Part shown: positions 31,090-40,358 of the stretch, one piece after another
Layout: each line of letters begins with the position of its first letter
Position numbering within the stretch: position 1 is the first letter of the stretch
From: Parvularcula sp039822105
GTDB taxonomy: Bacteria > Pseudomonadota > Alphaproteobacteria > Caulobacterales > Parvularculaceae
Direction of reading: 5' to 3'
Length of the DNA stretch: 64,000 nucleotides
Assembly: GCA_039822105.1 (NCBI GenBank)
Contig: JBCBMW010000002.1
Span: forward strand, 313,768-377,767
Translations under genes and position numbers: made by a program
The notes under the pieces: generated by a model
Database searches by the model: none
The model's input: the letters and a program-made list of their open reading frames with translations, nothing else
What the model was told of the DNA's origin: nothing

Positions 31090-32511
31090 TCAGCCCACCA
31101 TCGATTGTTCATCGCCGTCCGCAGCGACGGCGCCCTCCACGCCAAAGCCGAAGCGTTTCTCGAACTGGCCGACGTCGCGCGGCTCGAGCCGCACCGAAAC
31201 CGTTCGCTCACCGCTCTCCGACCACTCCTCGTTCAAGACCTCGCCGTGACGGTGGAGCCATGCGGCAGCCTCGCCGGCGTCCGGGGGCAGAAGGACCGTA
31301 ACCTCGCTCCTTCGCGCTGTGAGCTCTTGGTCGAGAAGATCCAAAAGATCATTGACACCTTCACCGGTCAGTGCACTGACAGCGACAGGCAGGGGATCAC
31401 TCGGTGTGCCGTCGGCAAGCTCCGCGCGTTGGCGCGCCGCATCCCGAAGCTGCTGTTCGCCGCCCGGCTGATCGTCCTGTTGCGGGAGCGCATCAAGCTT
31501 GTTCCACACCTCGACAAAGACAGCGTCTGTGTCCTCTGTGAGGCCAAGCTCAGCCAGGACTTTGATGACGTCCGCACGCTGCGCATCGCTTTCAGGGTGG
31601 GCGTAGTCGCGAACATGGACCACGATGTCTGCTTCTAGGACCTCTTCGAGGGTTGCCCGGAATGCTGCCACAAGCGTTGTCGGCAAATCACTGATGAAAC
31701 CCACCGTGTCCGACAGGATCGCCGGCGTGCCCGAGGGCAGATCGATCTGGCGCATCAGAGGGTCGAGCGTTGCGAAAAGGAGGTCCTCAGCAAACGTCTC
31801 TTCACCCGTGATCCGTTTAAAGAGCGTCGACTTGCCTGCGTTGGTGTAACCAACCAGCGCCACCACGGGCTGGGGTGCCCGTTTGCGCTTCCGCCTCTGC
31901 AGATTCCGCGTGCGGCGAACGTCCTCGAGCTCTTTTTTCAGCCGATCGATCTTTTCCTGAAGGATCCGCCTGTCGCTCTCGATCTGCCGCTCACCAGGAC
32001 CGCCAAGAAAACCAGCGCCGCCACGTTGCCGCTCGAGGTGGGTCCATGAGCGCACCAAACGCGACTTCTGAAACGTAAGATGCGCCAGCTCAACTTGCAG
32101 GGTGCCCTCTTTCGTCGAGGCCCGCTCGCCGAAAATCTCGAGGATCAGGGCGGTCCGGTCGAGCACCTTGGCCTTCCAAGCACGCTCAAGGTTCCGGTGC
32201 TGCACCGGCGTCAGCTGCGTGTTGACGATGACAAGTTTGACGTCTTCGGCGGCGGTCAGCCACGCGCCCACCTCATCCACCTTCCCCTGACCCAAAAAGG
32301 TCGCGGGGCGGGCTTCTTGAAGGTTGACGATCTCTGCACGGACGGTTTCGACGCCGATCGCTTTGGTCAGGCCCGCCGCCTCGTCAAGCGCACCTTGGGC
32401 CGAGCGCAAGTCTCGCCCTGTGCCAGACAGTGCGCAATGCAGAACGAAGGCCTTCTCCGCAGGCCGTTCGGTCTCATAGGGGCTAGATGTTACCGTCGGT
32501 CGCTTCCTCAG
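31090..32511 (-). CDS. hflX: GTPase HflX
   Basis: At least 440 residues; the 3' end is certain but the start is not. The first canonical start is TTG at 32409. Conserved sequence continues upstream in frame (AEKAFVLHCALSGTGRD) up to a stop at 32514-32512, without ATG, GTG or TTG. The interval given runs to the upstream CTG at 32511. Domains: HflX N-terminal domain with PATFLGQGKVDEV, coiled linker, GAGFLGGPGERQIESDRR, then the G domain (G1 GYTNAGKST, G3 DTVGFI, G4 NKLD). Ribosome-associated GTPase. Typical partner of hfq, immediately upstream here. Confidence 0.88.
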   Translation of the reverse strand: MRKRPTVTSSPYETERPAEKAFVLHCALSGTGRDLRSAQGALDEAAGLTKAIGVETVRAEIVNLQEARPATFLGQGKVDEVGAWLTAAEDVKLVIVNTQLTPVQHRNLERAWKAKVLDRTALILEIFGERASTKEGTLQVELAHLTFQKSRLVRSWTHLERQRGGAGFLGGPGERQIESDRRILQEKIDRLKKELEDVRRTRNLQRRKRKRAPQPVVALVGYTNAGKSTLFKRITGEETFAEDLLFATLDPLMRQIDLPSGTPAILSDTVGFISDLPTTLVAAFRATLEEVLEADIVVHVRDYAHPESDAQRADVIKVLAELGLTEDTDAVFVEVWNKLDALPQQDDQPGGEQQLRDAARQRAELADGTPSDPLPVAVSALTGEGVNDLLDLLDQELTARRSEVTVLLPPDAGEAAAWLHRHGEVLNEEWSESGERTVSVRLEPRDVGQFEKRFGFGVEGAVAADGDEQSMVG

Positions 32512-32725
32512 TCAGGTCCACCGGCCCTTGCGGCATGATGGTCGAAATGGCGTGCTTGTAGACCAACTGGGTTTGATCGTCACGACGAAGAAGAACGCAG
32601 AAGCTGTCAAACCACGTGACGATGCCCTGCAGCTTCACGCCGTTCACCAGAAAGACCGTGACGGGGACCTTCTGCTTGCGGATCTCATTGAGGAAAATGT
32701 CCTGTAATGGGCGCGGCTTATCCAT
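32483..32725 (-). CDS. hfq: RNA chaperone Hfq
   Basis: 80 residues, normal alphaproteobacterial length. Sm1 motif (QDIFLNEIRKQKVPVTVFLVNGVKLQGIVTWFD) and Sm2 motif with YKHAISTI are intact. Forms a hexamer that pairs small RNAs with mRNAs. It precedes hflX on the same strand, and its 3' end overlaps the upstream-extended hflX frame by up to 29 bases. Confidence 0.97.
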   Translation of the reverse strand: MDKPRPLQDIFLNEIRKQKVPVTVFLVNGVKLQGIVTWFDSFCVLLRRDDQTQLVYKHAISTIMPQGPVDLTEEATDGNI

Positions 32726-32816
32726 GGCCTGAGCTTCTCTTTTGACGTGACATATTGCAACGCAATAACACGTAGAACTTTTTAGCGTGTGATGAAAGAC
32801 CCTGTGCGAAAGAGCC

Positions 32817-34229
32817 TTAACCGCGCCAGAAATTCCGGTCCATCAGGAGAAACAGCAAAACGAGCTCCAGCCGTCCGGCAATCATCCCCAAAGCCAAGAG
32901 AATACGCAGGGGCTCAGCAAAATGGACGAAATCCGCCGTTGAGCCCTCGACGACGGAGAGGAGCGGACCGGCATTCGTGACCACGGCGACAGCTGTCGCG
33001 GCGGCGAGTTCCAGGTCATAGCCAAAGAACGCCACCGTCAGGACAAGCGCGGCGAGCACCATCGTGAAAGCGATGGTGTGAATCCACACCCCGAACTCGT
33101 GGATCAGCGGCTTTGGTTGCCCGATCACGCCGCCGGGGTGGCTCAGACGCCAGAGCTCCTGCCCTGCTCTCTCGAACGTGATGAGCCAGCGCAGGAGCTT
33201 GATCCCGCCAGCGGTGGAGACGGCCGCGCCGCCGATGACGGCGGTAACAAGCACTGGGGTGAGGCCCGGCCGCTCACCGATGAAGAAGCCATTGGTCGAA
33301 AGAAGCGAGACCGCATTGACGATCTGCGCCGGGATCTTGTCCCAATCCCCCGCGCCTGTGCTGACCCAGAGCAGAAAGCCCAGCGGTAGGATCAAAAACA
33401 GGAACGCTTTGGTCTCAGGGTCAGGGCCAGCTTTCAGTCGGGACGATCCTTGGAGCGCCAAGCGAGCGATCACCACGAAATTCACGGCACTGATGATCAT
33501 CGTCAAAACGGCCACGGTGATGCTCGCAGGCGAGAGCGCGATGAGACCGCCAGGCAGCGGCATGAAACCGCCCGATGCCATCAACGACATCGCCAAGGTC
33601 ATCGCATCGGCTGGTTCCACGCCCGTGAGCAGGAACGCGGAAAAGCTCAGGAGCGTGACACTCGCATAGACGGGTGCAAACGCCTCGATCGCAGCACCAA
33701 AGGCGCGGAGGTAGCTGTCGCGCCGCCCGCGCGCGAAGGGCGGGATGGGGGGTTCGATGCCAACAAACTCGGGCCGGACGAAGACGGCTGCCGCCGTCGC
33801 AAGGCTCGTTAGCCCCCCGAGCCACTCAAGACTGGCGCGGTAAAGCATGCCGCCCACGGCACTTCTGGCCGTCGGCTCCGACAGCCATGCACCCGTTGTC
33901 GTCAGTGCGGAGACAGCCTCAAACCAAGCATCGGTGAGGCGCATCCCCTCAACGAGAAACGGCATGGCCGCGAGGAACGGCACCGCGATCCAGAACATCA
34001 TCAAGGCAAGGATCAGTTCACGGAAGCCTGACCGCGCCGACCGTTTCCGCCCAACACTGGTGCTGAGGATAAAGAGGGCACTGCCAAGAAAGGCGCTGAT
34101 GGCGATACTCACAGCGAAGGGTGCACCGCCGCGGCCGCTTGTCAGTGTCACGATGAAGGGAAGCATGCTTGCAGCCGCCATCGCAAACAGCGTGAGGGCG
34201 AGAAATCGCAAGACCGGCTGATATGACAT
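32817..34229 (-). CDS. trkH: Trk-type potassium uptake membrane subunit
   Basis: 470 residues with about ten membrane helices. Four pore-loop repeats of the TrkH/KtrB type are visible: VSALTTTGAWLS, LMASGGFMPLPGG, AVSLLSTNGFF and VVTNAGPLLS. The first two Gly-containing filters are somewhat atypical. It moves potassium using the gating partner TrkA, whose gene lies directly upstream (30 bp). On the usual alphaproteobacterial line trkA-hfq-hflX, trkH is inserted between trkA and hfq here. Confidence 0.92.
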   Translation of the reverse strand: MSYQPVLRFLALTLFAMAAASMLPFIVTLTSGRGGAPFAVSIAISAFLGSALFILSTSVGRKRSARSGFRELILALMMFWIAVPFLAAMPFLVEGMRLTDAWFEAVSALTTTGAWLSEPTARSAVGGMLYRASLEWLGGLTSLATAAAVFVRPEFVGIEPPIPPFARGRRDSYLRAFGAAIEAFAPVYASVTLLSFSAFLLTGVEPADAMTLAMSLMASGGFMPLPGGLIALSPASITVAVLTMIISAVNFVVIARLALQGSSRLKAGPDPETKAFLFLILPLGFLLWVSTGAGDWDKIPAQIVNAVSLLSTNGFFIGERPGLTPVLVTAVIGGAAVSTAGGIKLLRWLITFERAGQELWRLSHPGGVIGQPKPLIHEFGVWIHTIAFTMVLAALVLTVAFFGYDLELAAATAVAVVTNAGPLLSVVEGSTADFVHFAEPLRILLALGMIAGRLELVLLFLLMDRNFWRG

Positions 34230-34259
34230 GGAGCGCGCTCTCCCTTCCCGGCCAGGACG

Positions 34260-35633
34260 CTAGAAATAGCTGATCCCGACCCGGAACATCTTTTCGACCT
34301 CACGCACCGCTTCGCGCATGGCGAGGAGCACCACCCGGTCCCCTGGCTCTACCACGGTCTCTTTGTCCGGCAAGATCACGTCTGCACCGCGGACAATCGC
34401 TCCAAGGACAACCCCGCCAGGTAGGGAGGCTTTACCCAGCGGCGTTCCGACCAGGCTTGACGTCTCAAGCGCCACCGCGTCGACGATCTCCGCTTCACCG
34501 CCAAGGATCGAGTAAACCGATTTGATCCGACCCCGCCGCACATGTTGCAAAATCGTCGAGATGGTCGTCGCGCGCGGATCGATAAAGCGATCGATCCCCA
34601 CCGCCTGGCTCAACGCACCGTATTCTGGCTCGTTGGTCAGGATCATGGCCCGCCGGGCACCGCTCTTCTTTCCGATCACTCCGGAAAGAAGATTGATCTG
34701 ATCACTGTCGGTCAAGGCAACGAGGGTTTCGGCTTCAGCAATCCCTGCCTCCACCAGAACGTCTTGATCAAGGCCAGAGCCGTTGAGGACGATCGTCCGG
34801 TTGAGGCTTTCCGCCACCACGGCGGCGCGATCGGCCTTGGCTTCGACCAGGCGGATCTTCATCTGCCCAAGGCTCTCCAGCTCACGCGCGACGTCTAGGC
34901 CGATATTGCCCCCGCCGACAATCACGATACGGCGCGCCTGGGACTGTTGCTCCGCCATGATCTCGATCGCGCGTTTGATCCGGTCACGGTCACCGACGAA
35001 GAAGACCTCATCGCCGGCTTCAAGCTGATCATCAGGACCTGCACGGAAGAAACTCTCCTCCCGGTGGACACCAAGAATTGTCACCTTGAGGTCAGGGAAC
35101 AGCTCCCTCACCTGCCGCAGCGGTGTCTCAAGGATCGGGCTATCCTCGCGCAAACGCAGACCCACTGCCCAGACTTTGTCATCGGCAAAGCTTTTGACGT
35201 CGAACGCAGCCGGCGTGGTGAGGCGCTGCAGAACGGCTGCCGCCACCTCACGCTCCGGCGAGATGATGACATCAATCGGAATGTTCTCGCGACTAAAGAC
35301 GTCCGCGTAGCGTGTCTGCAGATAAGATCGTGCACGGATCCGCGCGATCTTGGTCGGGACCTTAAAGACCGAATGCGCAATCTGGCAGGCCACGATATTA
35401 ACTTCGTCGGAATGGGTCACAGCGATCAGCATGTCGGCCTCGCGACCACCAGCCTCCACCAAGACATCAGGGTACGACCCCGAGCCAACCACACCGCGCA
35501 CGTCCAGGCGCTCAGTAATCGACCGGATCAGCTCCGGAGACCGATCGATAACCGTGACGTTGGCGTCCTCGTCCGCGAGACGCTCCGCAATCCCTGTACC
35601 GACACGGCCTGCGCCGCAAATGATCACTCGCAT
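34260..35633 (-). CDS. trkA: Trk system potassium uptake protein TrkA
   Basis: 457 residues with two RCK (TrkA-N/TrkA-C) modules. The first nucleotide-binding loop is MRVIICGAGRVGTGIAERLADED and the second is RRIVIVGGGNIGLDVARELE at about 230. Each is followed by a TrkA-C domain (VWAVGLRLREDSPI; LGAIVRGADVILP). Peripheral NAD-binding regulator of TrkH, which follows on the same strand. Confidence 0.96.
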   Translation of the reverse strand: MRVIICGAGRVGTGIAERLADEDANVTVIDRSPELIRSITERLDVRGVVGSGSYPDVLVEAGGREADMLIAVTHSDEVNIVACQIAHSVFKVPTKIARIRARSYLQTRYADVFSRENIPIDVIISPEREVAAAVLQRLTTPAAFDVKSFADDKVWAVGLRLREDSPILETPLRQVRELFPDLKVTILGVHREESFFRAGPDDQLEAGDEVFFVGDRDRIKRAIEIMAEQQSQARRIVIVGGGNIGLDVARELESLGQMKIRLVEAKADRAAVVAESLNRTIVLNGSGLDQDVLVEAGIAEAETLVALTDSDQINLLSGVIGKKSGARRAMILTNEPEYGALSQAVGIDRFIDPRATTISTILQHVRRGRIKSVYSILGGEAEIVDAVALETSSLVGTPLGKASLPGGVVLGAIVRGADVILPDKETVVEPGDRVVLLAMREAVREVEKMFRVGISYF

Positions 35634-35645
35634 GATAGGGTCGCC

Positions 35646-35894
35646 CTATCCCCGATCGCTTCGTTCTAAGAGATAAACCAGGATTGGTGCAAAAGTCATG
35701 ACCAGGCCCATCGCGATTAGCGCCAACACAGCAGTCCAAGTGAACCACCCCATTGGCAAGCTCGGGTTCAAGTGAATGATCATGCCGTAAACGAAGAAAA
35801 ACGTGAACCCACCAAGCGGCACCAACAGGACCGAGCACAGGTAGACGAAGACCAGAGCGGCGCGCGATGTTGGCTTGGACCGCTGGTGCGCCAT
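35646..35894 (-). CDS. Small two-helix membrane protein
   Basis: 82 residues with two membrane helices (LVFVYLCSVLLVPLGGFTFFFVYGMI and TAVLALIAMGLVMTFAPILVYLL). No family recognised. It lies 1 base after the gor stop and 12 bases before trkA, on the same strand, so it is very likely cotranscribed with both. Confidence 0.75.
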   Translation of the reverse strand: MAHQRSKPTSRAALVFVYLCSVLLVPLGGFTFFFVYGMIIHLNPSLPMGWFTWTAVLALIAMGLVMTFAPILVYLLERSDRG

Positions 35895-35895
35895 C

Positions 35896-37260
35896 TCACT
35901 CGTCGACCTTGGTGGCCATGGTCACAATCTCTTCCGCCACCGATGGGTGGAGCGCGCAAGTCGCATCGAATTCAGCCTTGGTCACGCCCGCCTTCACTGC
36001 AATCGCCACCGCCTGAATGATCTCCGGCGTTTCGGCTCCGGCCATGTGGCAACCAAGCACCTTATCCGTCCTTTGGCAGACGATCAGCTTCATGATCACC
36101 CGCTCAGGATTCTGCGCGAGGACGTTTCTCATGGCGCGGAAGTCAGCCTTATAGACATCGATACCAAAACCAGCCGCACGTGCCTCCTGCGCCGTGAGAC
36201 CCACGGTGGCCACAGGCGGCTGGGTGAACACCGCCTTGGGGATTGCGTCGTAGTTCATTCGGCGCGGATTGTTCTTGAACTGCGTTTCAACGAAGGCCGC
36301 TGCCTCGCGAATGGCGACGGGGGTCAGGTTCACACGGTTGGTCACATCGCCCACAGCAAAAATGTTGGGCACAGAGGTTTGGCTGTCTTCATTGACCACG
36401 ATCGCGCCCCATCGGTCAGTCTCGATACCAGCACGCTCCATCCCGACACCGCGGGTGTTGGGATCACGACCGATCGCCCAGAAGACGAGATCCGTTGACA
36501 GAACATCGCCGTTCAAGAGGTGAACCTTGGTCTCCGCATCGGTTTTCTCGATCTTGGTGAAGACCGTGTTGTTGATGTAGGTGATCCCTGCACGCTCGAA
36601 ATTGCTTTCGACGTAGTCGGCAAGATCACCGTCAAAGCCGCGCAAGACCCGCTCACCACGATAGATGAGGGTCACATCGACCCCGAGGCCCGCCATGATG
36701 TAGGCAAACTCCAGCGCGATGTAGCCGCCACCAGCGACGACAGCGCGCTTGGGCAGCTCAGGCAGCAAGAAAGCATCGTCCGAGACGATGCCGTGCTCAT
36801 AGCCCGGTACGCTTTCATCCTTCACTGGACGCCCGCCGGTGGCGATCAAAATCTTGTCGGCTGTCACCTGGCGATCTTCGTCAACGATATGGATGGTATG
36901 CTGATCGACGAGAACGGCACGGCTCTTGATATGATCGACGCCGTTGTTCTCAAGAATGTTCGCGTAGATCGATGACAAGCGATTCACCTCGCGCTGCACG
37001 TTGTCGCGCAAGGTCGGCCAGTCATGTTGAGGATCCTCACCAAAAGACCAGCCATAGCCCTTCGCATCGGCCATGGCATGACCGAACTCTGAGGCGTAGA
37101 CAAAGAACTTCTTCGGTACACAGCCTCGGACCACGCAAGTGCCGCCGGGCTTGCTTTCCTCCGCACACGCCACCTTGAAACCGGCCTGCGCCGCCAGCCG
37201 GGCTGCGCGCACACCGCCGGAACCGGCGCCAATGACGAAAAGATCGTAGTCGTAAGCCAT
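35896..37260 (-). CDS. gor: Glutathione-disulfide reductase
   Basis: 454 residues. FAD-binding N-terminus YDLFVIGAGSGGVRAARLAAQAG, redox-active disulfide GGTCVVRGCVPKK, NADPH-binding AVVAGGGYIALEFAYIMAGLG at about 170, FAD loop IFAVGDVTN, and a C-terminal dimer interface with the catalytic His-Glu pair (ALHPSVAEEIV). Full family length. Maintains reduced glutathione. Head of a probable gor-membrane protein-trkA-trkH run. Confidence 0.96.
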   Translation of the reverse strand: MAYDYDLFVIGAGSGGVRAARLAAQAGFKVACAEESKPGGTCVVRGCVPKKFFVYASEFGHAMADAKGYGWSFGEDPQHDWPTLRDNVQREVNRLSSIYANILENNGVDHIKSRAVLVDQHTIHIVDEDRQVTADKILIATGGRPVKDESVPGYEHGIVSDDAFLLPELPKRAVVAGGGYIALEFAYIMAGLGVDVTLIYRGERVLRGFDGDLADYVESNFERAGITYINNTVFTKIEKTDAETKVHLLNGDVLSTDLVFWAIGRDPNTRGVGMERAGIETDRWGAIVVNEDSQTSVPNIFAVGDVTNRVNLTPVAIREAAAFVETQFKNNPRRMNYDAIPKAVFTQPPVATVGLTAQEARAAGFGIDVYKADFRAMRNVLAQNPERVIMKLIVCQRTDKVLGCHMAGAETPEIIQAVAIAVKAGVTKAEFDATCALHPSVAEEIVTMATKVDE

Positions 37261-37344
37261 ACTGATAAGCCTTATGATCGGAATATCGTCGCCAGAGTTG
37301 GCGAATTGTTTCGAGACTTCAAGAAGAGTGCGGCGTCGCAGACC

Positions 37345-38034
37345 CTAGCCGTCGATCAGCCCATCGTCAGAGGCCAGAAGCTGCGCGGGGTTCAGACCAA
37401 GAAAGAGACCTGTCGTCACAACGCCGGGGAGCATGGTCAGTGCCAGGTCGAGCGCCTCCGGGTCAGGGATCCGCTCAAGCTTCAAATCAGCCACCAGATT
37501 GCCGCCATCAGAGGTGAAAAAGCCCCCTTCCTTTGCCGGTCGCAGGGTGATCGGCGCGTCGGCGAAACCCTGCTGGGCCAAGACCTCCCTGATGGCCAGG
37601 ACCGTCAGCGGCGCGCCGAAGGTCTCGATCTCCACGGGGAGAGGAAAGGCGCCCAAGGTCTCCACGCGCTTTGAAGCATCAGCAATGACAACAAAACGCT
37701 TCGCGGCCCGCGCCACGATCTTCTCCCTCAAGAGCGCCCCGCCGCCGCCTTTGATAATCGCCCCGCCGGGCGTGATCTCATCGGCGCCATCGACATCGAG
37801 ATCGATTGCGGTGGTCTCATCGGGCGTGATGATAGTGACGCCGTGCTTCGTCGCCAACGCCTCTGACGCTTTCGACGTCGGAACCCCGCGGATATCCATG
37901 CCCGCTCGGATCTTGGCCCCAAGGCCTTCGAGGAAGAAATTGGCGGTGGAGCCCGTCCCAAGGCCCAGGATCATCCCGTCTTCGACGAGTTCAAGGGCGG
38001 CCTCAGCGGAGCGGCGTTTTGCAAGATCAGACAT
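37345..38034 (-). CDS. rpiA: Ribose-5-phosphate isomerase A
   Basis: 229 residues from ATG at 38034; a TTG at 38046 is also in frame. Motifs: MILGLGTGSTANFFLEGLG, GVPTSKAS, DLDVDGADEI, KGGGGALLREKIVA and EGGFFTSDGGNLVADL, all of the RpiA family including the catalytic Asp/Glu/Lys. Pentose phosphate pathway. Lies between ftsZ and gor on the same strand. Confidence 0.96.
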   Translation of the reverse strand: MSDLAKRRSAEAALELVEDGMILGLGTGSTANFFLEGLGAKIRAGMDIRGVPTSKASEALATKHGVTIITPDETTAIDLDVDGADEITPGGAIIKGGGGALLREKIVARAAKRFVVIADASKRVETLGAFPLPVEIETFGAPLTVLAIREVLAQQGFADAPITLRPAKEGGFFTSDGGNLVADLKLERIPDPEALDLALTMLPGVVTTGLFLGLNPAQLLASDDGLIDG

Positions 38035-38099
38035 AGCCGCCGCCAATAGCGGCGGTCGGCCGTGCCGTCACCTCAATCCGTTGGTTTTCTGCGGAGCGC

Positions 38100-39494
38100 C
38101 TAGTTCTGGCGGCGCAGGAAGGCTGGAACCTCGACTTCGTCGTCGTCATCGGTCAGCGGCTTGGCCGAAGGCGCGCGGCGCGGCGGCTCTTCGGACTTAC
38201 CCGGCTTCAGCGTGTCGCGCAGAAGGCCCATGGCTGTCTCCAGCGTTGAGACCGGCTTGCCGCGGAACGGGTTGGTCCGGCTGCGGCCCTGCTTGCGAAG
38301 CTCTTCACGTGCAGGGACAGGGTCTTCCGTCAGCATACGGCGGATACGCTCGTGGACATCCCCCACCGGGTTGGCTTCTGCCGCGGGCGTGAGGGCGGCA
38401 ACGAGCGGCTCTTGCGGCTCAGCCACAGGCGGCACGACGGGATGGACCGGCTCGGGCTTTGCCTCAGGCTGCGGCGCAGCTTGAGCCGCCGCGCGCACGA
38501 CAGGTGGCCGAGGCGCGATACGCTCTTCAGCGCCATCAATGCCCGTGGCAACGACCGACACGCGAATGGTGCCTTCAAGCGCCTGATCAAAGGTCGAGCC
38601 GACGATAATGTTCGCCTCCGGATCAACTTCCGAGCGGATGGCGTTGGCCGCTTCGTCAACCTCAAAAAGCTTCATGTCGAGGCCGCCAGTGATGTTGATC
38701 AGCACACCTTTGGCGCCTTTGAGAGACATCTCGTCAAGAAGGGGGTTCGAAATCGCGGCAGCGGCGGCCTCTGAAGCGCGGCTCTCGCCTTGGCACTCGC
38801 CCGTGCCCATCATGGCCTTGCCCATCTCACTCATCACGGTCCGGACGTCAGCAAAGTCGAGGTTGATATGACCAGGGACGATCATCAGGTCCGTGATGCC
38901 GCGCACACCGGAGTAAAGAACGCGGTCGGCCATACCGAACGCATCAGCAAAAGTGGTGTTCTCATCGGCCAGGCGGAACAGGTTCTGGTTCGGGATGATG
39001 AGCAGCGTATCGACATGGCGCGAGAGCTCTTCGATGCCCTCGTCCGCAATCCGCATGCGGCGCTGACCTTCAAAGGCGAAAGGTTTGGTCACCACACCAA
39101 CCGTCAGGATGCCGAGGTCGCGCGCGGCCTTAGCAATCACTGGCGCCGCGCCTGTACCTGTCCCGCCGCCCATGCCAGCGGTGATAAACAGCATGTTCGC
39201 GCCCTCAAGCGCGGTCATCACTTCGTCGAGGCTCTCTTCCGCCGCTGCTTCGCCGATCTGCGGCCGCGAGCCCGCGCCCAGTCCTTGGGTCACGCCCGTG
39301 CCCAGCTGGATCTTCTGCTCAGCTTTGGAAAGCCCGACAGCCTGCGCGTCGGTGTTCGCGCAGACAAACGTCACGCCGTCGAGCTCGCTCTCGATCATGT
39401 TGTTGACCGCGTTGCCGCCAGCGCCGCCCACGCCGATGACCACGATCTTCGGTTTGAGCTCGGCCGAGGTCGGAACGGATAGGTTGAGCGGCAT
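38100..39494 (-). CDS. ftsZ: Cell division protein FtsZ
   Basis: 464 residues. Tubulin-like GTPase: IVVIGVGGAGGNAVNNM, signature GGGTGTGAAPVIA, and the T7 loop region NLDFADVRTVM. An Ala/Pro-rich linker covers about 335-440. The conserved C-terminal peptide EVEVPAFLRRQ binds FtsA and other partners. Polymerises into the division ring. It is not next to ftsA/ftsQ or mur genes; neighbours are rpiA downstream and a divergent nitroreductase. The full linker and tail suggest a genuine division FtsZ rather than a truncated paralogue. Confidence 0.95.
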   Translation of the reverse strand: MPLNLSVPTSAELKPKIVVIGVGGAGGNAVNNMIESELDGVTFVCANTDAQAVGLSKAEQKIQLGTGVTQGLGAGSRPQIGEAAAEESLDEVMTALEGANMLFITAGMGGGTGTGAAPVIAKAARDLGILTVGVVTKPFAFEGQRRMRIADEGIEELSRHVDTLLIIPNQNLFRLADENTTFADAFGMADRVLYSGVRGITDLMIVPGHINLDFADVRTVMSEMGKAMMGTGECQGESRASEAAAAAISNPLLDEMSLKGAKGVLINITGGLDMKLFEVDEAANAIRSEVDPEANIIVGSTFDQALEGTIRVSVVATGIDGAEERIAPRPPVVRAAAQAAPQPEAKPEPVHPVVPPVAEPQEPLVAALTPAAEANPVGDVHERIRRMLTEDPVPAREELRKQGRSRTNPFRGKPVSTLETAMGLLRDTLKPGKSEEPPRRAPSAKPLTDDDDEVEVPAFLRRQN

Positions 39495-39639
39495 AGCGAA
39501 GGCTTCCCTCGAGAAAAGAAATGGCGGGCGTGGTTAAAGGATCGGTCACGACGGTTATCAGGTCGTTAACAGCGGGGTCGGTTTCTGCATCTTGGGTGAA
39601 ACTCTTGACCCCGCCGGGCCCTGGCGAGGATGAGGGATC
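39495..39639. promoter_or_regulatory. Divergent promoter region ftsZ / nitroreductase
   Basis: 145 bases between the two divergent starts. It contains GGTTAAAG and GTTAACAG sequences that weakly resemble CtrA half-sites (TTAA), but no full TTAA-N7-TTAA pair. No terminator. Promoters for both genes must lie here. Confidence 0.35.
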
Positions 39640-40323
39640 ATGAGTGACGAGCAACACAGACCGTTAACAGAGGTGGGTGGGCCTACCGCCCTCACCGATC
39701 AGGAAAGCATCGCAGCGGCCGAGGCCTTTAAGGAAGCGATGAGGACCCGGCATACGATCCGGGATTTCTCGGACAAGCCCGTGCCGCGCGAAGCCATCGA
39801 ACATGCCGTCGCCGCCGCTGGCCTCGCGCCGAACGGCGCCAACCACCAGCCGTGGTTTTTCGCTGTGGTCGAGAGCCGAGAGGTCAAACGCCGGATCAGG
39901 GAGGCCGCAGAAGAAGAAGAGCGCGCCTTTTATGGCGGCAAGGCGGGACAGGAATGGCTCGATGCCCTCGCCCCTATCGGCACCGACGCGGAGAAACCGT
40001 TCCTCGAGACGGCGCCCTATCTCATCATCCCCTTTGCCCAGAAACGCGGCGGCATCGACGAGGGCGATGACAAGAAGAACTATTACGTCACTGAGAGCGT
40101 GGGCCTCGCCTGCGGCTTTCTTCTTTGTGCGCTCCATAAAGCGGGCCTTGCGACCCTCACCCACACCCCGAACCCGATGAAGTTCTTGAACGAGGAACTC
40201 GGCCGACCAGCGACGGAGAAGCCGATGATGATCATCGTCGTCGGCCACGCCGCGGACGACGCGACCGTGCCTGAACACGCCCTTAAGAAAAAACCGCTCG
40301 ATCAGATCATGAAGGTGTACTGA
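39640..40323 (+). CDS. Nitroreductase-family flavoprotein
   Basis: 227 residues. The FMN-binding nitroreductase pattern is present: MRTRHTIRDFSDKPVP, AGLAPNGANHQPWFFAVV and ACGFLLCALHKAGLATLTHTPNPM. The spacing and the GGKAGQEWLD insert resemble the iodotyrosine deiodinase/BluB-like branch more than classic NfsB. Substrate unknown. Divergent from ftsZ across a 145-bp gap. Confidence 0.9.
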   Translation: MSDEQHRPLTEVGGPTALTDQESIAAAEAFKEAMRTRHTIRDFSDKPVPREAIEHAVAAAGLAPNGANHQPWFFAVVESREVKRRIREAAEEEERAFYGGKAGQEWLDALAPIGTDAEKPFLETAPYLIIPFAQKRGGIDEGDDKKNYYVTESVGLACGFLLCALHKAGLATLTHTPNPMKFLNEELGRPATEKPMMIIVVGHAADDATVPEHALKKKPLDQIMKVY

Positions 40324-40358
40324 CGGATAGCGTAGGACCTCCCGGCCAAGCCGAGCGC

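Noticed and set aside
38100..39494. FtsZ as a truncated second copy
   Set aside because: It has the full GTPase, the linker and the C-terminal partner-binding peptide, so it looks like the working division protein despite its unusual location.
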